This document shows, piece by piece, positions 47,729 to 59,734 of a stretch of 64,000 nt of DNA. The stretch covers positions 8,886,001-8,950,000 of the forward strand of contig OX345636.1 of NCBI GenBank assembly GCA_947044365.1, given 5' to 3'. The notes under the pieces were generated by a model. It did not search any database. It saw only the letters and a program-made list of their open reading frames with translations, and was not told the DNA's origin. This DNA comes from Petrosia ficiformis (taxonomy: Eukaryota; Porifera; Demospongiae; Haplosclerida; Petrosiidae). A program made the translations under genes and the position numbers. Numbering within the stretch: position 1 is the first letter of the stretch; each line of letters begins with the position of its first letter.

Positions 47729-48549
47729 ATGGTATTTGATGTGACTGACTTTGGTAAGTGTGCCTGAAATTTTGCTAATGGACAGGTTTATGATTGGTGG
47801 GGATTAACCCAGGTCTTTGAAACATCGGTGGGCCCATCACCCGTTTCGCCGTCTATGGATTGCTGTTCGTAAATATAATTTTTCCGATCATAGGTGTGTC
47901 CTGCTTTCATTTTTGCAAGCTTATAACTCCAAGACCAAACAAGCGATTGTCATGAAACATGTTACACAAGGATATTACTTAGTATACATTCTTGCTGTCG
48001 TGTAGTAATTCCAGTTGTAGTGGCAGAGAGAGCGCTTTAGAGTCCGAGTATCTGTATTGTCCGCTAATTGACACTTTACTTTTTATAGCTTGGTCAGCAA
48101 AGGGATGTTGAGAGGATAAATGAACAAAACCGTTTGTCCTTACTTTTGGTCATGGGTTAATCCTGTGTTGGCAGTAATTGGTGAGCAAGGTTGAAGTGAG
48201 TGTTAGATTTCTCCCGTAGTTAGAAAAAGTTGCAAATTGCCTGCATTCAAGTCGTAATACTACTTTCACTTCCCATCACACAGCTTATAAAATTCATATA
48301 TAGAACTGTTGTATTGGAAGAGACATATATTTAATATGGAACTTCTTTAAAATTTAAAAATATCGTTTTCATAATTCATTTTATGTGTTCATTATTGGAT
48401 TATTTTTCGTTGTGTATTTATTTTGTATTATTTATTATGTACTTACACTTAATAAACGATTGTTTCGTTTTGTTTTTGTGTTTTATTAGTGTTTATAAAT
48501 GTGAATCCAGCCACACCTGAACCCATGCATGGATTGTTGCAGCCACAGG
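47729..48549 (+). CDS. Candidate first two exons of an unidentified gene
   Basis: An ATG exon at 47,729-47,753 (MVFDVTDF) ends in a GTAAGT donor in phase 1. An acceptor TTATTAG opens 48,490-48,549 in matching phase (VFINVNPATPEPMHGLLQPQ), ending before GTGTGT. The joined frame is open, but the exons are tiny and no domain is recognised. Confidence 0.25.
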
Positions 48550-48654
48550 GTGTGTATTTCTGTTCGATTATGTATTTCTTCGTTTGTGAACAAGATTAGC
48601 CAGTAAAATTATTAATATGGTGAGTTACAACTTTGTACCACTTATCATGACAAT

Positions 48655-48755
48655 GTCTCAAATTCATATTGTTTATAATTATACAAGAGATACTATAATG
48701 TAGAGTCTACATTATAGTATCTCTTGTATAATTATAAACAATATGAATTTGAGAC
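48655..48755. repeat. Perfect 101-bp palindrome
   Basis: Fifty bases on each side of the single central G at 48,705 are exact inverses, from GTCTCAAATTCATATTG to CAATATGAATTTGAGAC. It could extrude as a cruciform, be a very compact fold-back element, or mark an assembly join. Confidence 0.93.
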
Positions 48756-48998
48756 CTGAATCACCTGATCAAAAATATATTTAGGAAATAGCATTGCTAA
48801 ATGAACTGCTAGTAAAAATGTACACTTATATATTGTATTATAAATTTATAATAAGACTACACCATATACACTTATATAAAGTATTATAATAAGACTATAC
48901 CATATACACTTATATATTGTATTATAATAAGACTACACCATATACATTTATATAAAGTATTATAATAAAACTATACCATATACACTTATATATATATA

Positions 48999-49113
48999 TT
49001 ATCGCACAGATACCGGGAAATATTACGAGTTGGATACAGCGTTGCCACGAGTCCGAAGGACGAGTGGCACGCTGTATCCAACGAGTAATATTTCCCGGGT
49101 ATCTGTGCGATAA
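48999..49113. mobile_element. GGGAAATATTAC-type MITE, best copy
   Basis: TTATCGCACAGATACCGGGA at the left is mirrored by CCCGGGTATCTGTGCGATAA at the right. Inverted arms continue through GTTGGATACAGCG. Related pieces lie at 915-1,021 and 47,336-47,393. Confidence 0.8.
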
Positions 49114-50798
49114 TAAATTTATCAAATCATGCTTGTTTTTGCCTATTATTACTTAGCAATACTTTATTATTCAAACTATCATGATAAAGATGGTCATCTT
49201 GAAGCATTTACAAGCTAAATCCCAAACCAGTAGCTATCTCGGGCAACCTCCAACTCGAAAAGAGACTTTCAGCACTGAACATATAAAAACCTCTCTATTT
49301 TCACATTTTATCATACACAAAACTTACCTCATTTAGAATTTTATCACAACTCATGTTTACTAACTTGACCATCGTCAAAACTGAAGAGATTATAGAGTAA
49401 TCTCTTTCTACACAATTTTTACTTAGCAACATGTGACACGCTGTAAAATAAAACATCCGGTCAGGTGATTTTCTGTACAATAAACTTCCGGTCACGCGAG
49501 TCCAGTATACGGTCCAGTACAATACGGTAAAATATTATCATAGTGCGTGATTTGAATGTCTAATTAAAAATGTATGGATTCGTTGTTTCTATGGTAAACA
49601 TTGTTTGATAAATTGTATTATAATAAGACTATACCATATACACTTATATATTGTATTATAATAAGACTACACCATATAATTTTGCTGCTAAGGTACCATC
49701 CCAATCTTGTTCCTGTGCTTTTTTGGTTTTGATATCCCTACATTAATTTTCTTTCATTTTTTTGAAAATGTTTTTTTATTATTCTTGTACTATATAAACC
49801 AGTGTGTTATGAATGGAAAGATTATTACTATTATATCAGGAGCTTATGAGCGCTGCAAAGCGGTGCAAATGAGAGTCAAACTGCAGTACCATCTGTTGTC
49901 GAATCACACTTTCAGCAAAACTCCAAAAGGAGAGGTTTAAGATAAGTGTTTCGAAGTGGGTGGGCAATTATTAGAATGTAGTCCAGAAAACAAAATTAAT
50001 GTCGAACGAATTCGTGCAAAAGAACAGTCAAGCCACAGTCCTAAGCAGATTTTTTGTTTAGTAGAGATGGAATAGCAATCCAAAGAACCAATGGACAGAT
50101 TTCTGGGATGAAACATTTCAAATGGGACACTTCAAACTAACTGGAAGCCTGAAATAGAAGTTCTGCAAGCCAAGAAGAAACTCGAGAAGAAAGCTTGAAT
50201 ACAAGGCGGTTTCAAATCCTTCTCCAGGTAACAAACTAATCATCATGCCATTAGAGATATTGCCTTTGTTGTTTTCTGTAGATTCATATATATCATCAAA
50301 TGTGATCAATTCTTAGAAAATAGGCACTTTCATTATTCAATTAGTGAAGTTATGTAATGTAATTCAGATTAGTAATTAGGAATTATTATTAATTAGGAAT
50401 TAGATATGATTTTCATGTTCATTGTTAAATAAATAAATAATGTAAATACAAACTTTTAAATTTAATTCATGTTCTTCATTCAAATAACTATCAGCAGCAG
50501 TATGTTATCATGGGTGTAAAGTTTGTGTGGTTGCCATAGTTTAGGATCTAGAAACCTGTCTCTGTCTCTCCAATTCATTTCTTTTAAAATTTGTTTCCTT
50601 CTTCATGATCCCTCTATTGTATGTTGTAAATTCTATTTCTATAGTTCACATTAATAATGTTAATAACTTGTTATTAATATTAAATGTACTGATAGAACTA
50701 ACAATGTAATAAACAGAAAATAATGTAATTATTGACAAAAATGTTAAGATATTAACTAAAACACTATTATTATAATTATATAACTATGGTTTATATTA
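49114..50798. other. Non-coding, partly duplicated sequence
   Basis: An isolated fold-back arm lies at 49,690-49,790. Sequence at 49,785-49,840 and 50,275-50,360 matches 8,270-8,500. Between these two pieces about 430 bp (49,845-50,270, with GAGCGCTGCAAAGCGGTGC) is absent from the 8-kb copy and is probably an insertion. No gene seen. Confidence 0.5.
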
Positions 50799-51319
50799 TT
50801 AATGTATAATAATTTTAGATATTACAAAACACAATTTATCACTATTAATATATTCAGTGTTATAATTAGCATTGTATTCTAAATCACTGTGTGATATGAA
50901 GTCAGGTATACCCCAAACGCCAGGTGCTAATATGTTTCCTTGTGTGACTCTTGTACGATATTCTAATGGTGCATTGTAATGGTCGATAGTCTTCTCCACA
51001 TGTCCCTTATCCTCCCTCCAGTTGAGTAGTCGAATGATAATCTCACCACTGAAAGGCCATTTTAGGCTCTCGTCATTTTCATCTTCCATGACCCTCACAC
51101 TAACACCTACATGTGTACCTGTACCAGTACTGTAACCATTAGCGTGCACTTCTAACTGTAACTTGTATCCATCTGGTCTGCTGTAAAACTCTGGACTCTC
51201 CCATATATCAGCTAATCTCTTGTGTTCACTAAAGCTATACATAGTGATAGTACATGGAGGGAGTAGATAAGGGAACTCAGTTACAGGTGTAGGAATATAC
51301 CAACTAGGTACAACTTGAC
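50799..51319 (-). CDS. MATH (TRAF-C) domain exon, terminal
   Basis: A TTACAG acceptor in phase 1 opens a 521-bp exon that ends in TAA after SKIIIH. The MATH domain shows EHKRLADIW, GYKLQLEVHANG, TGTHVGVSVRVMEDENDE and LLNWREDKGHVE. It is closest in layout to the 2.4-kb exon, which also ends with its own stop. The donor of the MATH exon 0.7 kb upstream (52,023-52,538) is phase-compatible, so the two probably form a tandem double-MATH C-terminus. No RING part is visible. Confidence 0.77.
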
Positions 51320-51415
51320 CTGTAATATAATAAATAATTATTTGTAATAATAACTTATACATCATATATGATATGAAGTGTATCCTCTAAAGAAGATATA
51401 TATTATCAGTGACTG

Positions 51416-52958
51416 GATATACTAGACTAACATATAATAATTGCTAATAATAAAGTATACTTCATATCAGATAGCTCATGTATAATATATCATTTGATAG
51501 TTAATCTAACAGTTTATTGATTCCTTTACTTCTATACTTATCGATAATGTAATATGTATAGTTCACTATTACTAGTGTTGTGTATATACTTGTCAGTAAT
51601 GAATAATGTGTATAACAAATAAGAAATTCATACTGTCAATATAATTATACATGTACATCCAGTTATGGTGTTTTATACACTCCTTACTCTATCTAGTATC
51701 CATTATATTCATTCACTATCAATCACATATTCATACAAGAGTACACATGAAATAAACTTCATAGTAAACATAATATCCTTTAACCTTGGCAAGTTCAACA
51801 TACATGTGTGTGCACAATGTATATAAGTGTGGTTACAAGTTAATGTAAATAGGAATAGATGAACCTGTTCTAAATAGTAATCATGAGAGGTGACATTATT
51901 AGTAAACTTATTATAATACCAGTTACATAACATAATAATAATTGATACAGATAACAGGTGATAATGATTACTGATCCAATTATCAATACTTCACTAATAT
52001 AATATACAATATGTTTTATTACCTGTATGTATGATAACTTTAGTCACTCTGAAACAGAGTGTGTCATTTTTTAGATATTCCGTGTTGTTATCAGCATTAT
52101 ACTCTAATTCCTTGTGAGGAATGACTTGAAGTTTAATCCATGAATATATTGCTGCCTTTGCATCTATTACTCTTGTACGATATGCTATTGGTGCATTGTA
52201 GTGGTCAATGATCGTCTCCACATGTCCCTTGTCCTCCCTCCAATTGAGCAGTTCAACTGTAATCTCACTATTCAATGGCCAGTTCAAAGACTCATCATAC
52301 TCCCCCTTCATGAGATGTACACCTACACTTAGGTGTGTATCTTTTCCAGAAGCAAACCCGTTGGCGTCAACATGTAGTTGTAATTTATATCCATTTGTTG
52401 TAGAGTAAAAAGGTACACTAAACCACTCATCACCAACTCTCTTGTGTTCATTGTAGTTGAACATTGTGATTGTACATGGAGGGAGGAGGTGTGTGGACTG
52501 AGTCTCAGGAGGGATATACCAGGTTGGTATATCAGTACCTATGATAATAAATATAATAGTTAATATATGAAATTAGTTATAATATCTTCATGAGGTATAG
52601 TAACTATACTATTATTAGTAATGTGTAAATATATTTGAATAGTATATCATGAAAAGAAGTGGTCACAATATAACTGATCAGGAATGTATAATTATAATAT
52701 GTGAGTGTTGTATATAATAGATATGTTTAATATACTATACTTTATGTATAGTTTAATAACTAACATAACAATAATTATTAATATACTAGTTAATTACAAT
52801 TATAGTATGTGGATATTGTATGTAATTGTTATATCATACATGTACCTCTGATCTCCACATGTAATATATTGTTATTGATGGTATGGTGTCATCACAGTAT
52901 CAATATATTCCATGTGTACATCTGGAGGTATACTATAACTGTTTTGTACATGTAGCAT
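51416..52958 (-). repeat. Left arm of a 1,543-bp inverted duplication
   Basis: Position x here corresponds to 111,150 minus x in 58,192-59,734. No indel occurs, and all parts compared by eye were identical, including 156- and 74-residue frames. Similarity stops abruptly at both borders. The spacer is 5,233 bp. Confidence 0.93.
52023..52538 (-). CDS. MATH (TRAF-C) domain exon, left duplicate
   Basis: The exon is bounded by an ATAG acceptor and GTAATA donor, both phase 1, with 172 residues. Motifs are EHKRVGDEWFSVPFYS, GYKLQLHVDANG, THLSVGVHLMKGE and LLNWREDKGHVE. It is identical to the exon at 58,612-59,127 and a close paralogue of 9,672-10,193. Its donor can splice to the MATH exon at 50,799-51,319. 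Confidence 0.77.
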
Positions 52959-53039
52959 TTTGGATCACTTGCACCTAATCAGTCACATGTAGCAAGTAAT
53001 ATACAAACAAAGTGACACTTATATACATGTACATGTGAC

Positions 53040-53340
53040 TTGTATCAACACTTACATGTATACACTACCAGTACAACATCAATACTAAACACCCATACAT
53101 GTACATGTATATCCAGTGTGTACATGTATTACTATATATAATATTAAACACTACCTGTACAATATCAATACTAAACACCCATACATGTACATGTATATCC
53201 AGTGTGTACATGTATTACTATATATAATATTAAACACTACCTGTACAATATCAATACTAAACACCTATACATGTACATGTATATCCAATCCAGTATGTAC
53301 ATGCACAAGTATTACTATATATGTACATGTACTATTAAAC
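53040..53340. repeat. Tandem repeat of about 86 bp, three copies
   Basis: The unit contains ATATCCAGTGTGTACATGTA and TTAAACACTACCTGTACAAT. The same unit lies inverted at 63,240-63,760. Confidence 0.9.
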
Positions 53341-53394
53341 ACTAGTTTACTTTAGACATAAGGCTAATATCATAAGGTACATGTACATGTGTAT

Positions 53395-53500
53395 TAGAAA
53401 AAATAATAAAATAAAATAAGTCTGCATGGACTATGAATGGGGATTGAACCATGGACCTTCTGGTATCTAGTCAGGCACTTTTACGCCACCAGATACCTTG
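53395..53500 (-). repeat. tRNA-derived SINE-like element
   Basis: On the minus strand an A-box-like TGGCGTAAAAG and a B box GGTTCAATCC (53,441-53,450) are 30-35 bp apart, followed by a TTATTTTATT tail. The plus-strand counterpart at 63.1 kb shares its flanks, so both copies descend from one insertion that was later duplicated. Confidence 0.6.
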
Positions 53501-56279
53501 ATGGCAGAAGAGCATAGCATTGTACTAATTCCAAAACTAGTTTCAAAACCAGCTGTTTCTATCTTCTCAAATATCTAACTGGACTATAAGCTGATGAACA
53601 GTAGACTAACCAGCAGAACCAACCCTCGCTTAGAATGTCTGTAACATCATTTATATTAATATCAATCTTTGATTATATCTACATGATCTCATCATGAAGA
53701 GGTCAATACAAATACAATACATGTACATAATAAATGAGGATTAAAAATATGAATGATAAATACCAGCTTCTTTTAAATAGTTGAGAGGTTATTTAAATGA
53801 TGTCACAATATTTCATACTCTAGGATTTACCAGATATTCTTCATGAAATGAGTGGTAAAAGAAAGCTTGATTCTATTGTATTATGTGAAAACAGAATAGT
53901 TGTAATCATATATACCTAGTATGTTATTCAACTACACTTAGGAACTACCAGACTAAAGGGTTTTATCAACATTATATTACCAGTAGTAGAACACAACAAG
54001 TACATGTAATGGATACTGTTATTATTGTTTTGTATAGTAGTTTACCACTCAAAATATCAGACTCACAGTGTGACACAGTTTACTTTTTATGTATTATCAT
54101 GTAAATGATGTAATCAAATAACCTCTAATAGGATATATTATTCAATTACATGTACTTTATATAATACATGTATATATAGTCACTTCATTATCATATGTAA
54201 TATAATTACATTAGTGGTTAATGTGTTATTGATAAACAGTACATGACTCTTGTAAATTAGAACTTGTAAGTTTATTTAGTACAATGCAAATAACATTATC
54301 TATACTCATATAGACCTATCCACATTATGATACCCTGTTATGTTACATGTACATGTATGTTACAATTACACATTTCATTTGATCCTATTATATCCTGGTA
54401 TGACACGAGTTAATAATAATTATTATTATCATTATACTTCAATTAAAAAGATATGGTATGATGAGGTGTGTGTAAGTGTTAGTTCATAATAGTTAATGAT
54501 TGTTATACTGTAAAAAATGTTGTCTCAACTGTTCAATATACCTATTACTAGTTATAATATGAACAACAATGAATGGACAGGAAAATAATAACAGCAGCTG
54601 TGATTATAATACATTGTATGTAACCATTTACTAGATCATGTGATCCAGTAATAATAAGTAATATATTATACCAGTATTATACTTAATACTTTTCATATCC
54701 TAAAGTTATATCATCATAATGTACATACGTAGGTCTAATTATCAACTTTCTGCGCACCATGTGTAATGATTGATTATTGATTAAACCACACCCACTTGGC
54801 ACATTTTTCAATACTGATAATAGTGACCATTTATATCATAAATTTATTATGTACTCCTAAACACTTGTTGGGTTGACATGTATGAATGTATTGTGATATT
54901 TGATGATCATTTTTCAGACACAATGGGTTGACAATTAAAACATATTTTGAGAATTATGAAAACCCTTGTGTGTATATAACATAACTAGTACAGTGTGTAA
55001 TACAGATGTCAAACACTCCTGCATATCATTGAACAGTTTATTCTTACATGGGCTACTGTTATATATAGGTACTAACCTCCTCCATATGTATGATAGTATG
55101 ACCTACCCCTGTGAGGATATATACATGAAACATGAACCTGATTTTACATGTTACACTGTGTACATGTAATTGAATACTAAAGTACAAATACATGATGTAT
55201 GTGAAACAATTAATAACACCTGATATTAATAACAACACATTTTAAATCCCAATTATACACCCATTATCAAAGGGACACAAATACATGTATCATGTTTCAT
55301 AATCACTTGTAGTGAGTGACACATGATAAATGTTGACAGAAAGATGACATTCTAGTCTATTTACAAGATAAGGAGTGAATCCATAAACCATTACATAACT
55401 ACTGGAAAGGAATAACATTTCCACTTCATTTCCATGCTACATGTACAAAACAGTTATAGTATACCTCCACATGTACACATGGAATATATATTATCACTGT
55501 GATGATACAACAGTGACCACACTCTCAATAAAAATATATTCCATGTGGCACTTGTAGGTACATGTATTATATAACTATTACACACAACACTCATATGTGA
55601 CTTATGGATATGAAAATCAGTTATTTGTCAAATAATAATTTGGTCAAATGCTTACATTTAAATGTTCATTACTAGTCATTTTGAACAGGAAACTAACTAA
55701 ATTTGGAATTAGGTAGAGCAATAGTTGTTATTTACTAAACAAAAATATGTGAGTATTGTTTAATTATAATTATACATGACATGTAGAATATTATAATTAT
55801 ATATATTATAAACAACACCACATACTATATAACATTATTATAATAATTATTATAACATGTAGTATTGTACATATCTATTATAACCAACACCACATACTAT
55901 ATATAACATTATTATAACAAGTGTATAATTAGAGAGAAAAAAAAACATCCCTATGATTGCTTTACAAATTTATAAAAGTATCCCTATGACTGTTTTGTGG
56001 TGTCCAGCATTCAGTAATCATGGCTGACTTTATCAAGCATGAAAGATAACAGCGTATTATAGTTATTATTTTGATTATCTACTCTCCTGACCTTTCAAAG
56101 GACCTTGTAGGGGTATATTTCAGACAGAATAGCTAGCTAGTAGTTCCAGTTTCTACGTAAGCTACTTAGCTAAGGGAGCTTTCTTTCTGCTGGTCTCGAA
56201 TGCGCGTTCTTTTACCACCACACCCATTAATTGACCTAGCCCACAGGAATGACGCAACTTCTTACTGGTCATAATTCTC
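53501..56279. other. Spacer of the inverted duplication, non-coding duplicated blocks
   Basis: The block 53,570-53,800 pairs inverted with 62,820-63,060. Blocks 54,850-54,970 and 55,170-55,760 pair inverted with 14,941-15,090 and 10,920-11,560. The block 55,090-55,480 also recurs directly at 57,850-58,245. A hairpin lies at 55,465-55,563. No gene seen. Confidence 0.6.
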
Positions 56280-57380
56280 GCCAAATCAATAGCACAGGAG
56301 TCAATAGGACCTGTTGGTAAAGTAAGATAATACATGTACATGTACATATACAATGTACATGTAGCAGAGTTTCATTTAGAACGGGGTATTCAATAGCACA
56401 AGAGTCAATAGGACCTGTTAAGATAATAATACATGTACATGTACAATAGGGTTTCATTAGAAGCGGGGTATTCAATAGCACAGGAGTCAATAGGACCTGT
56501 TAAGATAATAATACATGTACATGTACAATAGGGTTTCATTAGAAGGGGCGTATTCAATAGCACAGGAGTCAATAGGACCTGTTGGTAAAGTAAGATAATA
56601 CATGTACATGTACATATACAATGTACATGTAGCAGAGTTTCATTTAGAATGGGGTATTCAATAGCACAAGAGTCAATAGGACCTGTTAAGATAATAATAG
56701 ATGTACATGTACAATAGGGTTTCATTAGAAGGGGGTATTCAATAGCACAGGAGTCAATAGGACCTGTTGGTAAAGTAAGATAATACATGTACACGTACAT
56801 ACATGTATACAATGTACATGTAGCAGAGTTTCATTTAGAAGGGGGTATTCAATATAACAAGAGTCAATAGGACCTGTTAAGATATTAATACATGTACATG
56901 TACAATAGGGTTTCATTAGAAGGGGGGTATTCAATAGCACAGGAGTCAATAGGACCTGTTAAGATATTAATACATGTACATGTACAATAGGGTTTCATTA
57001 GAAGGGGGGTATTCAATAGCACAGGAGTCAATAGGACCTGTTAAGATAATAATACATGTACATGTACATGTACAATAGGGTTTCATTAGAAGGGGCGTAT
57101 TCAATAGCACAGGAGTCAATAGGACCTTTTGGTAAAGTAAGATAATACATGTACACGTACATACATGTATACAATGTACATGTAGCAGAGTTTCATTTAG
57201 AAGGGGGTATTCAATATAACAAGAGTCAATAGGACCTGTTAAGATATTAATACATGTACATGTACAATAGGGTTTCATTAGAAGGGGCGTATTCAATAGC
57301 ACAAGAGTCAATAGGACCTGTTAAGATAATAATACATGTACGTGTACAATAGGGTTTCATTAGAAGGGGCATATTCAACA
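56280..57380. repeat. Tandem array of 82-bp and longer variant units
   Basis: About twelve copies share TTCAATAGCACAGGAGTCAA, TAGGACCTGTTAAGATAAT and GGGTTTCATTAGAAG. A longer variant adds GGTAAAGTAAG and extra ACATGT. Minus-strand open frames across it are repeat artefacts. Confidence 0.93.
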
Positions 57381-57849
57381 GCACATATAATGTTGTATAA
57401 AACACAGATGTAGTAGCTTTATTGGTAAATATGTACATGTGATTAGCTACTAAAATGTAAATACAAGTAACATGTTTCCATAGTAAACATGTATTTATGA
57501 TAACAATGTATTATCTTTTGTTTATGCTATCATAAATCTATCTGACAATATAGATGACATACATGTACCTATATACACGAGATGACACTCTATTAGAAAT
57601 ACATGTATACGGTTCCTATGGAAACTTGCTACATGTGCAGTGAATAGAAAATTGAGTACATTGTATAATAATTGTTAAATTTGTATACACACTTCAACTG
57701 TTGAACTTTTTACTTGTCTTGTGAATTAATTCCAAATTATGATATATGTCATAATAACAATTATAGACTTGTACTTCATGTACATGTAAATAAACACATG
57801 AAATAATATTAGATGTTATTATGATACTATACTACAATAGTATGATATA

Positions 57850-58245
57850 AACCCTACCCCTGTCAGGATATATACATGAAACATGAACCTGATTATACAT
57901 GTTACACTGTGTACATGTAATTGAATACTAAAGTACAAATACATGATGTATGTGAAACAATTAATAACACCTGATATTAATAACAAAACATTTTAAATCC
58001 CAATTATACACCCATTATCAAAGGGACACAAATATCATGTTTCATAATCACTTGTAGTGAGTGACACATGATAAATGTTGACAGAAAGATGACATTCTAC
58101 AATTAACAGGTCTATTCTTTACAAAATAAGGAGTGAATCCATAAACCATTCCATAACTACTGGAAAGGAATAACATTTCCACTTCATTTCCATGCTACAT
58201 GTACAAAACAGTTATAGTATACCTCCAGATGTACACATGGAATAT
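57850..58245. repeat. Direct duplicate of 55,090-55,480
   Basis: Both contain GGATATATACATGAAACATG and CACTTGTAGTGAGTGACACA in the same orientation, with a few small differences. It overlaps the start of the right inverted arm. Confidence 0.85.
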
Positions 58246-59734
58246 ATTGATACTGTGATGACACCATACCATCAATAACAATATATTACATGTGGAGATC
58301 AGAGGTACATGTATGATATAACAATTACATACAATATCCACATACTATAATTGTAATTAACTAGTATATTAATAATTATTGTTATGTTAGTTATTAAACT
58401 ATACATAAAGTATAGTATATTAAACATATCTATTATATACAACACTCACATATTATAATTATACATTCCTGATCAGTTATATTGTGACCACTTCTTTTCA
58501 TGATATACTATTCAAATATATTTACACATTACTAATAATAGTATAGTTACTATACCTCATGAAGATATTATAACTAATTTCATATATTAACTATTATATT
58601 TATTATCATAGGTACTGATATACCAACCTGGTATATCCCTCCTGAGACTCAGTCCACACACCTCCTCCCTCCATGTACAATCACAATGTTCAACTACAAT
58701 GAACACAAGAGAGTTGGTGATGAGTGGTTTAGTGTACCTTTTTACTCTACAACAAATGGATATAAATTACAACTACATGTTGACGCCAACGGGTTTGCTT
58801 CTGGAAAAGATACACACCTAAGTGTAGGTGTACATCTCATGAAGGGGGAGTATGATGAGTCTTTGAACTGGCCATTGAATAGTGAGATTACAGTTGAACT
58901 GCTCAATTGGAGGGAGGACAAGGGACATGTGGAGACGATCATTGACCACTACAATGCACCAATAGCATATCGTACAAGAGTAATAGATGCAAAGGCAGCA
59001 ATATATTCATGGATTAAACTTCAAGTCATTCCTCACAAGGAATTAGAGTATAATGCTGATAACAACACGGAATATCTAAAAAATGACACACTCTGTTTCA
59101 GAGTGACTAAAGTTATCATACATACAGGTAATAAAACATATTGTATATTATATTAGTGAAGTATTGATAATTGGATCAGTAATCATTATCACCTGTTATC
59201 TGTATCAATTATTATTATGTTATGTAACTGGTATTATAATAAGTTTACTAATAATGTCACCTCTCATGATTACTATTTAGAACAGGTTCATCTATTCCTA
59301 TTTACATTAACTTGTAACCACACTTATATACATTGTGCACACACATGTATGTTGAACTTGCCAAGGTTAAAGGATATTATGTTTACTATGAAGTTTATTT
59401 CATGTGTACTCTTGTATGAATATGTGATTGATAGTGAATGAATATAATGGATACTAGATAGAGTAAGGAGTGTATAAAACACCATAACTGGATGTACATG
59501 TATAATTATATTGACAGTATGAATTTCTTATTTGTTATACACATTATTCATTACTGACAAGTATATACACAACACTAGTAATAGTGAACTATACATATTA
59601 CATTATCGATAAGTATAGAAGTAAAGGAATCAATAAACTGTTAGATTAACTATCAAAGGATATATTATACATGAGCTATCTGATATGAAGTATACTTTAT
59701 TATTAGCAATTATTATATGTTAGTCTAGTATATC
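58192..59734 (+). repeat. Right arm of the 1,543-bp inverted duplication
   Basis: This is the mirror of 51,416-52,958. It carries one MATH exon but not the second MATH exon that lies outside the left arm. Confidence 0.93.
58612..59127 (+). CDS. MATH (TRAF-C) domain exon, right duplicate
   Basis: Same protein sequence as the 52,023-52,538 exon, on the opposite strand. No coding partner on the plus strand was found before the window ends, so it may be an orphan copy unless exons lie beyond 64,000 or the arm is an assembly duplicate. Confidence 0.6.

Noticed and set aside
56269..57438. Minus-strand frames of 60-135 codons
   Set aside because: These are periodic peptides from the 82-bp tandem array.
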